A stretch of DNA of 64,000 bases from Tetrapyrgos nigripes (GCA_013368315.1 JAACJM010000069.1:186001-250000); one strand, 5' to 3'; counted from the stretch's first letter, positions 12,421-24,600 are shown. Numbers and translations are program-made. The notes: generated by a model not told the origin, from the sequence alone.

Positions 12421-15189
12421 ATGGCTACCACAGAGGCCCATCACACGTCGCCCATTTCACAACTCTTAAATACTCTTGGTCTGACCCGAGAAGACCTCCA
12501 GCAACGCAGTGACGAGATGCGACATTTTTTAACAGCAGAAAATGCCAAATCTTCGCGCGTCTCCTCTCGTGTCAGAGCCAACAGCTCAGGTTCTAACGCC
12601 AATCTACGATCACTCTCCAGGTCCAATAGCATTGCCACATCTTCCGCGCGTCCCTTATCTCGTACAAGCTCTGTCTCAGCGCGGGACGCGTCGCTTTCCC
12701 CAGCGCCAGTCAAGTCTGAGCCCACAGAGACAGGTCTTCCTCCTCGACAATTCGACAGCATGGAGATGGTCATCGAGCGGCAGAGGCAAGCAAGGAAAGA
12801 GAGGAAGCAGAGAAAGGAGAGAGAGAGAGAAAGAGAAATGGCGTCCCGGTCGCAGGGGTCTCCTACGCCAAGCAGCGCGTCCACTCATAGCGTGTTCGAC
12901 TCGCGTCTTCAGAGACGCGACGACGACTTCATCGACGCGAAGGACCATTTCTCTACCTCATCAGGCTCTTCCACAGATGTGAGTTCCCGTGTCCTTTCAT
13001 TGGCTTCCTCGGTTGACGTAGTCGGCTTGGCAGGCGAGGGTATCCCCTCCTCCCCTCACACCGCAGCAAGCAAAATATTACAGAGAGCACACAGCGTCCC
13101 AGTCACGTACGGTGAGACTATTTCTATGTTCTGAATGATGAATTCCACAACTCAGTTGTAATAGCTTATCCCCAAGGCGGAGTCACCAGCGCCCCAGGAA
13201 AAGAGCGGCTTGTTATTCCCATTCCCTCAATACCTCACCCAAGCACAAATATTGGCCCAACTACAAACCGCCCAGCTTGGGACATCAGATCCTATTACGC
13301 CCCAGAAGAACCGTATTCTCACACCAAATAAGGGTCTGACAAAGTCACCCCTTCCTCCTTCCTCTCCATTTGGCGGCACTCCCCAGTCATCTCCAGTACG
13401 CCCCATTGTCAACTTAGTATCGTCTCCCGGTCCCATGGGACCTGAACCCAATGAGGAGAACTATAGCAAGTTGCCGTATACTCTTCCACCTGGACCCTAC
13501 TCCCCGAACAAACCCGACCTGTCCTATGCTGCTTTGCTTGGACAGGCTATTCTTTCCTCTCTGGATCATCGTTTAACTCTACAGGAGATATACGACTGGA
13601 TCACCATGGTGTATCCCTTCTTCAAACGAGGAGAGACGACATGGATGAATAGTATCAGGCATGTCCTTAGTACGACCGCTTGTTTCCGCAAAGTGACACG
13701 GGACCGTACTTTGGGACGTACTCAATGGGCCATCTGGGATGAAGATCTGGAATGCTTCAAAAACGGGGGGTTTCGTAAGCAGTTCTGTAAAGACATGAAT
13801 GGGGGAAAGTCTGCTTCCGAGATTCAGAGAGGGAAACGGGGTCGAAAAGCCAACGACGATGATGGTGGTAGTAACCGTAAACCCAAAAAAGTGAAGAAAG
13901 ACAAACAGCAGACTGCCTCATCTCTCCCTTCGCTTCCCATCTTCCCACCTTCACGGCCACAGGTACAGTCATATGTCGATAGTGCAACTCCTGCAGAGGT
14001 CATGTTCCCACCTCTGCCTGCATCTTCTGGCTTCCGGCAGTTGACCGTCAACGTTAATGCCACGGCAGCTCCCAGCTCTGGCGCGTCCCCTACCCAAGCA
14101 GAAGCAGATGATAAACATACAGAACCTTCCTCTCCTACTTCGGACGGAGTCTTCCAGCATCCTCCATCTTCTGCTTCTACTTCTTCAGTACCCGAGCTCA
14201 CTCCCAATTGCAGCTCCTCGAGTCCTCCACCATTGACTAGCGATCTGGATTTGGACGCTGCTATCAATATCGTCGCGGGGAATGATAAAGGCAAGGAGAG
14301 AGAAGTCTTCCAGTCTTTTGTCAACTTGTCCGATTTTGGCGCCAGCGACGAGGAAGAGCCAGCGCAAGGTGTCATGTTTGGGACAAAGTTGGCTCCTGTG
14401 CAAGACTGGGGAGATTCAGCGAAACGCAGTTTGTCCAAGTCGCTCAAATTCAATGAAATCCCTCCTACCTATTCCATGGATTCAGAGGATGAACAGAACG
14501 ATCTTCTTCTCAACGCAGTCAAGAGAAAGCACGCTAGACAGAGGAAGGCTGATCTGGACGTAAGTTTCCTCGGACATCTTTGGACTGACTTTTGTACTGA
14601 TTTCTTTTCACCGTAGGATCCTTTTGAGCGTTTGCCTGCTTCTCCTACACGCAAGCCCAGGTCCAAGGGATCAGCTTCTAAATTGAAGACAAAGAAAATC
14701 ACTCGCTTAACAACACCTCTGCCCACCACTGATGGCCATGAAGGCCCGTCCACCCCGCCACCCAACCGAAGGCTCCAGCTTTCTCCGGTTCATACTCCTC
14801 TTTCTCATAAAGGTCTCCACATGAGCCCTTCCGCCAGCCTTGCACACTACAAATCTCATTTAGACCCTCCTCCTGCACTATCGCACGATACCGATAATTT
14901 AGGGGAGTTGTTCTTGACGCCCTCGAGAGGCAGAGCGCTCGGATTCGGTGCTCCAGTCACTCCCAAAAGATCCACCAATTTTTCTCTCCTCGACGAATCT
15001 CCCTTCAGATTTGATTTCCAAACACCTAGATCTCGTGGTATTGCAGATCCGCACGACCCCAGGGTTCTGTTGGATGACGAGCTGAATCGGCTTGGAGAAA
15101 ATCAGGACAGTCCCGCTGGATTCTACCGCAGAAGACAGCTGTTGTATAATAGCCCCGGCGTCGTCTTTAGCCCCGGGAAGTGGAGGTAG
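12421..15189 (+). CDS. Forkhead transcription factor (Hcm1/Fkh-like)
   Basis: Nuclear winged-helix DNA-binding protein of about 877 aa. Exons 12421-13111, 13190-14559 and 14617-15189 sum to a multiple of three. The forkhead domain (around 13500-13790) runs from KPDLSYAALLGQAI through EIYDWITMVYPFF to recognition helix WMNSIRHVLSTTACFRKV and WAIWDEDLECF. The canonical RHNLS is RHVLS here. The remainder is rich in Ser/Pro with scattered basic patches and SP/TP sites, as in cell-cycle-regulated forkhead factors. The ATG at 12421 lies in a good context (ccATGgc); the frame is open to 12244 upstream. The acceptor of the first intron (13189) is the least certain junction. Which fungal forkhead it is orthologous to is not settled. 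Confidence 0.88.
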
Positions 15190-16990
15190 TGATATAATTG
15201 AAGAGGGATGGAGTCCTCGGACTGAATCTCAGTTTGTGTAATTTTTTAAATATTTTGACGATGTCGGTACGCTCTCGCTTTGTATGTCTCCTTCGTCTAC
15301 ATCTGTTATCTCTCGCCTTTTGTTTTCGCGTTTGTTACCTGTCCAAGTAGCTGTAATTACATCGAATAGTGCCTGGATCGCTTGTCGTTTTCTTTAATAG
15401 TATAAACGTCATGAATGAAATGAAGCAAACTCTCGCATTCTGTAGTGAACCAGGGTTGGAAGTATGTACCTGCAGAACTGAGAGAGAACTGGGCATAGGG
15501 CATATGGCAAAAGTTTTTGAGCATTTGGCATGCCTGGCAGATGGCAAATGAGGTCTGGCAATCTGGTGGCAAGTGGCAGAATATAATTTGGAAAAATCTC
15601 GAATACAATGTACTTTAGACTGACTCTAGACTTGTTAATGACTAAGATACTTTCAATGAAGAGCCTCATGCATCACCAAGGCACATAGAAATATGTTCTT
15701 AAGGGACTCTAGCACCAAATACTTGTTAACAACATCCCAGCTCCTTCGCAGAAAAAGTCATGTAGTCAGGCAACAGTTGAAATATAGTTTTAACATGTCT
15801 AGTATATGAAAATGGGTGATAATACACATAATTGTTGATGGTGGTAATGATTTTGGGTGGCTTAGGAGGGCAGGAGATGATGGTAGGAGCTCGACTTTTG
15901 CCAGCATCTGCCATGAACGTTTCTCAAAGGCAATGGCACATGCCATGATGGCAAATTGGCAGAGTTCTAGAAGCCACTATCCCTAACTGGGCATGAGGCC
16001 TCGGAGTTCATCGTCTCTGGCTCTCTCTTCTTCTCTAAATGGAACACCATTAATAGCTGGAATGCACACACGGAGTGCTGCACTTTCTCCATCTCTTGAT
16101 CTGGTTTGAATGGCGTGTCGGCGAGTTGCAATTGCCTCCTGAGAATACACCTCATCCGATACGCTGAAGGCTCTTATGACTGGTGGACGTGGCTCTTTTG
16201 AAATCTTATTTGTTGTTTTGCTTTCCTTGATGGGATCAACATGGAACGTCAAACCTATGTATTAGATTAACACTGTTTACAAGTTGAAGTAGATGCATTT
16301 GCTCTTTCAAACTCAATGATATTCCCGCTACTGTAAGTAGTGGGTTTTTACAGAGCGATCAGATTTTCTGTCACCAGAGCAGTAAACGCAAAAACTCACC
16401 CGGGCGGCTCCGTTCGCCTGTGCGGGCCGTCTCTGATCCATTTAATCTGTGGGGCATCGCAGTTCTTTCGGCTCTGAATTAGTGCCTGGGAAGCACCAGA
16501 ACCCGATTTGGTTCTGGGCCAGAACCTAATTGGGATATTGACAAATCATGATTATGTTGACCTCCCAATTTGGTTCTGCGACAAATACCGCTGACTGTCA
16601 ACTCTGAAGCGCCTTTCCGTAGCTAGAGAACATTCAAATTAGCAGCCCTTTGTCCCCAAGCGCTTCAGCGAACCCTTGTGTGTCTTGTATAGCTAATAAA
16701 CGTCATTCTGACATCCCAACCTTAGCCATCCCTGCAATCTCTTTCGAGATATTTTCCCTTATTGAATAAAAGATGAATAATCTCAAGTTATGGTGCATAG
16801 CTGAGAGTTATAGGGATTCTCAGATGTTGAATATGATCCAAAATTTTTGATAGCAGTTAGCTATGGCACCATGTTCCAGAGCCCAGTGGTTTTAGATGTT
16901 ATTTAAATCCAGAGGATTAGGATGCTACCCTTGAATTGTAGGTATTTGAGCGATGAGTGAGTGTATTTGAGCGTATGAATATAAAGCTAT
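15190..16990. other. Gene-free spacer with TGGCA-rich stretches
   Basis: No gene can be supported. At 15490-15590 and 15910-15970 the motif TGGCA recurs many times at irregular spacing (for example atggcaaatgaggtctggca). Near 16480-16580 GGTTCTG/CAGAACC motifs recur in both orientations. A 90-codon minus-strand ORF (15983-16252) has no recognisable domain. This looks like transposon remnants, but no terminal repeats or coding domain were found. Confidence 0.3.
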
Positions 16991-16999
16991 CTGCTAGAC

Positions 17000-17292
17000 T
17001 ACTATTACAGAGTGTCATCTAAGAAGATACGAGCTGCATAAGCTTTTCTATGCTCACTTGAGCAGGATACATAAAATTGCAAAGCTGGATGTGCCACAGG
17101 CCCTGAAAATTTTCTGATATCCTTACAGTGTAAGAGTGCATTTGGATCAGTGCATCTGTATAAAAAAGAACCTGTATGTAAGAAGTGCTGCAATGATAAA
17201 AAGCTAGCAGTAGAGTACAACAAGAATGTTTTGAACCCTTGCTCTCGCCGGGTACAAGCTCATGCATTAACCACTAAGCCATGATACATCAA
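17000..17292 (-). repeat. tRNA-derived SINE (approximate bounds)
   Basis: On the minus strand an RNA polymerase III A box (TGGCTTAGTGG, 17281-17271) is followed 33 bp later by a B box (GGTTCAAAAC, 17237-17228), with tRNA-like sequence between them. The flanking bases do not form an acceptor stem, so this is not a functional tRNA. The unrelated AT-rich tail after the B box is typical of tRNA-derived SINEs. The 3' limit near 17000 is a guess and no target duplication could be fixed. Confidence 0.55.
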
Positions 17293-17989
17293 ATTAAATT
17301 TCCCAACTGGTACTCAGATACCACCTGGCCAATTTTTGAAAAAGGACAATTCTTCCCAGGCATGAAATCAGAGCCATTCTTTCAGCCTTGTCTGCGCCCC
17401 CTGAGTTCAGTCAAGGCGTGCGGTTGCATCCGCCCCCTATCTATCCTAGTCTCAGTTCCGTTTCGTTTGTTCCCCTCCTTTTGTTGTGTTCCATTCTTAT
17501 TCGCCCCGACTGCCTGCTTGAGTTCATTGCTCTCTGTCTTTCCCTGTCCAAATAATACCCCAACCCTCTACCCTGTTTTTCTGGCATGGCCGCTACTGGG
17601 CTCGTAGTTTCCAGCATCGCTGTCACTGGATTTCTCTGTGATTATTGGCTCACGACATTGCTACTTGCTACTTCATTTGCAAGAGAACGGGGTCTTCCTT
17701 TTCCTGCCTACGAGTCTGGGGTTGCACGTCGGCTTCCCGTCACTGTTACGTCTCATTTGGTTTCTCTCTGTTATGACGCGACCAGAACGCAACGCGTCAA
17801 AACATGAACCATGTGACCACGAACGGTCATCGGAGGAGGAGCCCGAACTGCCTCGTAAAGAGGGAACCAACGCAACGTCTGGCAAGAGTATACCTTGCCA
17901 AATACGGATAACGGGAGGTGATTCAAAGAAGCACCATTCGTCCCACGAACCCGAAGAGGACCGAATAGTAAAGTCAGCAGGTATCAAAG

Positions 17990-18700
17990 CGTAAGAATGA
18001 GTCAATGGATATCAACCGGGAAGCGAGGAGGAGTCGAAATGAGTCGAGAAGGAATACGGAACCAGTAGGGAGTGACGGAGAGCCGTTGAAGAGTCAGGAC
18101 GAGTCAGGAGGAGGCCATCTGAGTCAAAGGGACTCAGAAGGCAGTGCGTGTTGAAGGGACCCGTAGATACCAATTCAAATCTTGCATGTATAAAAGCTAG
18201 CTGGGGATTCGAGGATCCCCAGTCTGCTATTTTGTATCGTACGTACCTAAATATACTTGGTAGACTATTATAACCGTGCCTTAAGGTTGCCGTCGATCTA
18301 CTCGACTGCATAAGCTCATTTCCCATACTACTAATCACTTGATACATTTGCCTAACGGCTGCCGTCGGATTCACGACTGCATATCAATTGATTCCTTTAC
18401 CCGCAACATCAAGAACTTCTCTCTAAGTACTACGAATTACCTGGTATTCACCTTACCGAGTTCAACCTTAAGTACTTAAAGCCCCTATTCGTGTGTAGAT
18501 CCATTAGACTGCCTAGCGGTTACTCGTACTTAGTATACTTACTTGGTACTTGTTATTTGAATAAAGCTACGTACTACAACTCTTTGTACGTATCTTAACA
18601 CTCTCACAACTTCTATTTCTTTCATGTTGTCCCCGTAATGTCTCTGTTGTTCTCGGTCAAGACCTCCAAGATGCTTGTGTCAGAGCTTCGCTTCCAGAGC
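17990..18700 (+). mobile_element. Probable solo LTR (Gypsy-like), approximate bounds
   Basis: A stretch with the architecture of an LTR: a TATA-like box (tgtataaaagc near 18187), a short hairpin (GGGGATTCGAGGATCCCC near 18202), pyrimidine-rich transcribed sequence with two related segments (ttgccgtcgatctactcgac and ctgccgtcggattcacgac), and a polyadenylation-like AATAAA near 18560. No gag/pol ORF flanks it and no second LTR lies in the window, so it would be a solo LTR. The ends are not defined. Confidence 0.4.
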
Positions 18701-19528
18701 TAGCTTCTTTACTTGAATCCGTCCCCATAAGGAAGGAGTACATGCAGAATGTAAATACCAGTATTACTGTATGCAGAACATGTAAAAACAATAGAAAGCA
18801 TTGCAAGAGAGCTTCCTCCCAGTTTGTTTATGATGTCAGGGTGAAAAGCCTGGCCCTTATTCAGGCGTATAGTTCTGTATGTGAAAGGAGAATGTGAGAT
18901 TGAAGGTACATTGTACTGGTTTTCTTGCAAGTTCACAAAATGTGCCTGGTCTAACGACTCCGGTAGATCGCTGGGAGCAGGGAACGTATTTGTGGGAACG
19001 GTAGATGAGCGAGGTGTATCCGGGTGGAATTTTTTAGTTCACTTAACAACGAAGAGTTGTCTAGATGTTACAGTCTGCTCGAAGTGCTGACTCAAAAGTA
19101 TGGAGGCGCCACCTCCATTGGTGAGGACCTCATACACATCTAGCTGTTCTGATTCGATAACTGTATTCTGAGTACTAGTGTGGTATTTGGAAGCATAAGT
19201 AGAACAATATTTTTCTGTGCTGGTGGCTTTCCTGGTATTTGGCGTTTGATGATGTGCAAAGTGTTACCTTAAGTTTGGGGAAAAAACTGACCGTGGGGTT
19301 GTCAGGCTGAACGACGTCGGAAGGGTGCATGGAACGGCCTCAGAATTTGGATGATAGGCTCGGAAAGCCAGCTGCCCACCGGCGTGTGGGTAGCGGGCTT
19401 TGCCGCCCCGCCGGCCCTTTGCCGATAAATGACCCCCCGCGCGGCAATCCCGCGGATACAAGTCGGTCCGGATCCACCCCTTCGCAATTTTCTACGCCGT
19501 CGCTCACAACTTGTTTTGAGCTGAAGCC
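18700..19528. other. Upstream region of ADE16/17
   Basis: No gene recognised. The 170 bp before the ADE16/17 start are unusually GC-rich with runs of gccgcc/cgcggc (around 19375-19475), unlike the AT-rich repeats further left. A TGACTC motif at 19089-19094 matches the yeast Gcn4/Bas1 core, but one such hexamer is weak evidence. Confidence 0.3.
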
Positions 19529-21703
19529 ATGGCGCAACCCATCGGTAAAACTATACGTGTTACTTGCACCCTACCGTTCTCACTTTAGATGTCCAGCTCT
19601 GTTGTCCGTGTACGACAAAACCAATCTCCTTGATCTCGCAAAATCCCTTCAATCGCTTGGAGTACGTTTACTGGGCTCAGGTGGGACTGCCAAAAAGATT
19701 CGAGAGGCTGGAATTCCTATCGAGTAAGCCAGTATTGTCGGGTACATCATGTTTTACTGACTTTGTCCAGTGATGTCTCCGACATCACCAAAGCACCAGA
19801 GATGCTCGGTGGTAGAGTGAAGACTCTTCATCCTGCGGTCCATGGCGGTGAATAATCCTTCCGGAATAAACACGTTGTTCTTCTCATAACAACAATTCAA
19901 CAACAGGAATTCTATCTCGCAACATCCCTTCTGATCAGCAAGATCTCAGAGTCCAGGGAATCGCACCAATTTCGATCGTAGTCTGCAACCTCTACCCCTT
20001 CACATCGACAATATCAAAGCCAGAATGCACCGTTGCTGATGCAGTCGAAGAAATCGACATCGGAGGTGTCACTCTTCTTCGTGCAGCTGCCAAAAACCAT
20101 GAACGCGTCTCAGTCCTCTCTGACCCCGGAGATTACACCTCTTTTGTCGATGCTTACAAGGGTGGAAATGGAGATGTTGGTCAGGCTCTGCGAAGCAACT
20201 TGGCCCTCAAAGCCTTTGAGATGACCGCTAAATACGATGAAGCTATCAGTGGGTACTTCCGTGAACAATACGCGTCTGGAGATTTGCCCAAAGAAAAACT
20301 GGCTGGACCAGTCCAGAGAATTCCCCTTCGCTATGGTGCAAATCCTCATCAAAAGCCGGCACAAGCGTTTGTTACCGAGGGACAACTTCCTTTCAAAGGT
20401 GAGTTCATAGATTTTATTCCAACGAAAACCGGGTAGATGATGGACGTGTTTTCAGCACTCTGCGGATCCCCTGGGTATATTAATCTTCTGGATGCTCTCA
20501 ACTCATATGCCTTGGTGAAGGAATTGCAGGAAGCCCTTAATCTACCTGCTGCGGCTTCCTTCAAGCATGTTTCTCCTGCCGGCGCTGCCGTAGGACTTGA
20601 ACTTGACGAAACAGAGAAGAAAGTATACGGAGTTGATGACCTGAAGGAACCATTGACACCTCTGGCTTGTGCCTACGCACGAGCACGAGGTGAGTAGTGC
20701 ATTAGTTTGCCTGTTCTATATGAACTGACTTGATACACAGGTGCCGACAGAATGTCATCGTTTGGTGACTTTATTGCCTTATCTCAACCTTGCGATCTTG
20801 CTACTGCCAAAATCATTTCTCGTGAGGTATCTGACGGTATCATTGCTCCTGGCTATTCTCCAGAAGCATTGGATGTCCTAGCAAAGAAAAAGGGAGGAAA
20901 GTATTGTGTTCTCGAGGTGGATTTTTTGGTTCATTTGTTCAGTCCCAGGTATTGATAAGGCTCAGATTGATCCTACCTACGAACCTCCTGAGATTGAGAC
21001 TAAGCAAGTCTACGGTATCTCCTTACAGCAGCGTCGAAACAACTCGAAGATTGACGCGAAACTGTTTGAGAACATTGTGACCAAGCAGAAAGAGGTATGT
21101 ACTACCCTATCTGACGTTTGACGGCTCTGATAGACTTGTGCTTCTTTCAAGCTTCCCTCTCCCGCGCAAACCGACCTTATCGTGGCTACTCTGGCCTTGA
21201 AATACACTCAATCCAACAGCGTGGCCTATGCTCGCAATGGAGCAATTATCGGGCTCGGTGCTGGTCAACAATCTCGTATTCACTGTACTCGCCTCGCAGG
21301 GGGTAAAGCCGATATCTGGTGGTTGCGTCACCATCCTCGAGTCTTATCTCTCCCATTCAAAAAAGGCGTCAAACGAGCTGAAAAAGCCAATGCGATTGAC
21401 CTTTTCGTTGGTGGGGAACCTCTAGAAGGAGGTGAAAAAGAGCAGTGGGAGAGTTTGTTTGAGGAGAAGGTGGAGCCGTTTAGTGACACTGAGAGGAAGG
21501 AGTGGGCGAATAAGCTTGATGGCGTCGCTTGCTCGAGTGATGCATTTTTCCCCTTCCCTGATAATGTTCATCGTGCGAGGAAGAGCGGTGTTAAGTATTT
21601 GGCTGCCCCGAGTGGAAGTGTCATGGATGAGGAGTGCATCAAAGCGGCGGATGAACATGGTATTGTCTTTGCTCATACTTCGTTGAGATTGTTCCACCAT
21701 TAG
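19529..21703 (+). CDS. ADE16: Bifunctional AICAR transformylase/IMP cyclohydrolase
   Basis: Catalyses the last two steps of de novo IMP synthesis: formylation of AICAR with 10-formyl-THF, then cyclisation to IMP. After a five-codon first exon (MAQPI) and a 52-bp intron the protein opens with [18 protein letters not shown]. The cyclohydrolase (MGS-like) domain includes [14 protein letters not shown] and [16 protein letters not shown]. The transformylase domain carries [38 protein letters not shown] and ends [18 protein letters not shown]. Six further introns join in frame to about 595 aa, the usual length. Convergent with the cytidylyltransferase-like gene (221 bp). Known as ADE16/ADE17 in yeast and ATIC in human. 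Confidence 0.95.
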
Positions 21704-21924
21704 TGAGAGAAGAGGTAGATATATGAAAGATGTATATTATATTTAAACATAGCGAGTTTGGCATAGCAATCCCTTTTCTGCGAAGAGCTGCGAGCTGGAA
21801 GATAGTCTATTGCAAGACTGAGATACAAGTTACATACATACAAATACTATTACACCAGTTGAGAGAAAGCCCGCATACGTACATATGTGAATGAGAATAG
21901 ACGATAAAGAACACTAAATTGAAT

Positions 21925-22887
21925 CTAAAAGACAACAAGAGGTTCAGGTATATCTCCCTCTTCTTCCAACGGCTGCTTTGGGGAAGTGGGTGTTACAGGA
22001 TTCGGCGAGCTAGGTGGAAGCTGCGGAGCAGGAGGACTCGGAGTGATGACAGTCACCCCCGTAGCCTTCTTAACTAGAATCACTTTCCCTACATGGAAAA
22101 TTATGTATTCAGACACATGCAGCAAGCAGTAGCAGCGTGCAGTAAGTCGAATGGAGAATAGAAACTGCAGTCATGGCACGTACCTTGTCTCTTCAGCGCG
22201 TCATATCCCTTCAGCCTAACGTTATCATACGCAGGGTCGACTGTGGCACCTTCATCAATGACGACAAAATCTATCCGTTGTTCACGAAGTATCTGATCGT
22301 CCAGTTGCCATGGTGCATCGGGCAATATTTCATCGACCCAGCGACAGTGACGAAGGAGTTCGCATCGCTCGACGTGAGGCGTGAGTACGTGGTATCCAAA
22401 GGATTCGCAGAGCTCGTCAGAGAATACACCGACTATGAGATGTACGGAAGGAAAGGAGAGTTTGGCTTGACGCAGTTGATGTGCATGCCTGATAGGTATG
22501 GGACGTGAGAGAGAGCGACGATATGCCACAGACTTTGAAAACTCACGCAACGTTAAACATGTCGTATATCCCGTCGACGTATATCCGCCTGGTTCTGTAT
22601 TCACTACCAGCACTGTGACCTTGTTTCTTCACAGTTCCGTTCCCATTAGATACCGAAGGGGTGGCACCAAGACCAAGATGTCCCCGCACAAATGATTGTA
22701 TATCTCCAGGAGAAAGTCTTGCAGGAAGGAATTTATCCAAGGCTGTTTCAGAGGGTTCTGGTTCCTTTATCTCGACAGGACCATTTTCGAGCATGAGATC
22801 TGCGACGCTCGAGTCGAGAGAACGATGACCTGGGTCAGAAATCATGTCGTAATCTGAGAGCTCATCACTACTCAATGACGCGTCCAT
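21925..22887 (-). CDS. Choline-phosphate cytidylyltransferase-like protein, degenerate active site
   Basis: Three exons (22887-22547, 22488-22184, 22088-21925) give an intact frame of 269 aa, much shorter than yeast Pct1. The fold is clear: RRIYVDGIYDMF, HQLRQAKLSFPSVHLIVGVFSDE, ERCELLRHCRWVDEILPDAPW. The catalytic signature usually HxGH reads NVAH, so the first histidine and the glycine are lost. The usual AHDxxPY segment reads VIDEGATVDPAY, and the RTxG(I/V)STS motif reads KATGVTVI, followed by a proline-rich tail instead of the lipid-binding helix. The usual activity (CTP + phosphocholine to CDP-choline) is therefore unlikely. Pseudoenzyme or decaying paralogue are the two readings. Its 5' end has been copied beside two NRPS-like genes. 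Confidence 0.85.
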
Positions 22888-23174
22888 AGTGAAGATAGTA
22901 GAGGAAGTAGAGGTGAGAGAAGCGATAGTGCCTCATGGCCTTGGCAATGACAAGCACTTGAATTGCTTACATGCGATAGCAGGTGACCGTGCTTGACACT
23001 ACCACAACCAACGTCAACGCGAGGGTAAGTACCGGTAAGTCTTTCATAGAACTAAGTAAAGTAAATCGAGACTAACGTACCTTTAGATAGATTACTTATC
23101 GTTGTCTCGACGCTTTACAGATACTTACTTCCTAATAGAGCCTCGGTCAAGCCTCGGTCAGTCAGCGACTCAGC

Positions 23175-24600
23175 GCTGAGCCCCAGTGAAAAGTCAATGG
23201 GCCCAGAGCGAACCCCAGCGAATGTTCAAAAGACGCTCAGTCTGATTCGCCTGTGTTCGCTCTCGTTACAAAATTGTGCACCGCTCATTATCTGTATTGA
23301 GTCAAACTGAGTCCGAGCGAGCATTTTTTGGAAGATTTTGAGTATATTCGCTCTCATTCGCTCTCGTCCGTTTGGTTTGAATAGGGTGCACTAATTGATG
23401 CGCTCGCTCTGGTTCTCTCTGGCTCACTCTGGTTCTGATCCAATTAATGTACACGTTCGTTCTGATTCACTCTGATTCTACTTAATATTACATTGTATAA
23501 TGGCTCTCATTCGTTCTCGTTCGTTCTCGTTCCCTGCTTTCTCTATACACTCCTTGTGGTTGTAAAATGAAAAATTGAACTTGCATACAAAATCTAGACT
23601 TAGAAACGGCACCAGTTAGTGAACGAAGTGAAGGACATTTGCAGGGAACTCACAATGACTTGGAAATGCCTGAAGAAGAAAGTAGGATTCACTACAAGTC
23701 CACGAAGAGGTACCTAAAAATTCGACGTGGACAATTGCAAAGTGGAAAATAGCTGCACAAGAAGTCCATCAGTACTGCAACGATACGGTGGCGCATACAA
23801 GACGCACCGGGAGCCCAGATATCCATACAAATTCGCCTAATGCAAAAGGCAGGTTAGAGAAAGAAGATAACGCGACACGGAAGACTCACTGAACGATGAG
23901 AAAACGCCTTTGCAGATCACGACGATGTTGGCCAGGGAGTTAGCGGGCAGCGTACAGGAATGTGTCCGAGACGTACCCAGAATACAAATACCCACTAGCA
24001 CACACCTGATGGAAAAGGCGGGTTAGAGAAAGATGGTAGCGCGACCAACGGAGGACTCACCGGACAACAAAACCCACTTGTACAACCAATTCCATCCATC
24101 GTTCACATCAGAGACGCGTAAGGCTTTGAAGGTAACGGCGTTGGCCAGGCGGATTGCGCGTCGAACATGAAAGAGAAGAAGTCAACTGGCAATGGTGATG
24201 GTAGAAGGAAGAGAAAGGCGCGAAGTCCTTGAATGACGTCGAGTGTTTCTAAGATGCTCGGGACCTGCCGAAGTCGTTGACGAAACGAAGCTATGCCTTT
24301 GTACAGTGTAGATAACATTGTACTACGCAGTACGTAGGATACATAATGATAAGTTGGACAAGTAGAGTGAAGTTACCTGGCTAACTTAGCCTAACTTCAT
24401 AGGAACTAGTTGCTTTGACAACAAAGTAAGGAGAATTAGCCATACTTTAGCAGTTATCTAGTAGTTATCTAGTGCAATACCTAGCATATGTATAACCTAG
24501 TTCGCTCGGACTCTTTCTGACTCTTTTTTCCCCGATCATTTGCGGGTGCACATTCGCTCTGGTTCGCTCTAGGGAAACCGACTTTTCACTGGGGCTGAGC
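23175..24600. mobile_element. Non-autonomous DNA transposon with terminal inverted repeats
   Basis: The ends at 23182 and 24593 are inverted repeats: 14 identical bases (CCCAGTGAAAAGTC and its complement), then about 30 bp of imperfect match including AGAGCGAACC and AGCGAATG. A 7-bp direct repeat GCTGAGC flanks both ends (23175-23181, 24594-24600) and fits a target-site duplication, although the local palindrome makes its exact length uncertain. Element length is about 1.41 kb. Subterminal sequence is full of tcgctctggttc/ttcgttctcg repeats. No transposase is encoded. It sits in the region between the cytidylyltransferase-like gene and NRPS-like copy 1. Confidence 0.7.

Noticed and set aside
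13824..14453. 209-codon minus-strand ORF in the forkhead gene
   Set aside because: Antisense to a continuous exon containing the forkhead protein; no domain.
15983..16252. Minus-strand 89-codon ORF as a gene
   Set aside because: Composition looks coding but there is no recognisable family, no partner exons and the setting is repeat-rich; evidence too thin.
17228..17281. Functional tRNA gene
   Set aside because: A and B boxes are present but no acceptor stem or proper anticodon arm can be formed; better explained as a SINE.
17281..17994. Protein-coding gene from overlapping ORFs before the putative LTR
   Set aside because: No recognisable domain, no splice pairing that yields a sensible protein, and surrounding sequence is repeat-like.
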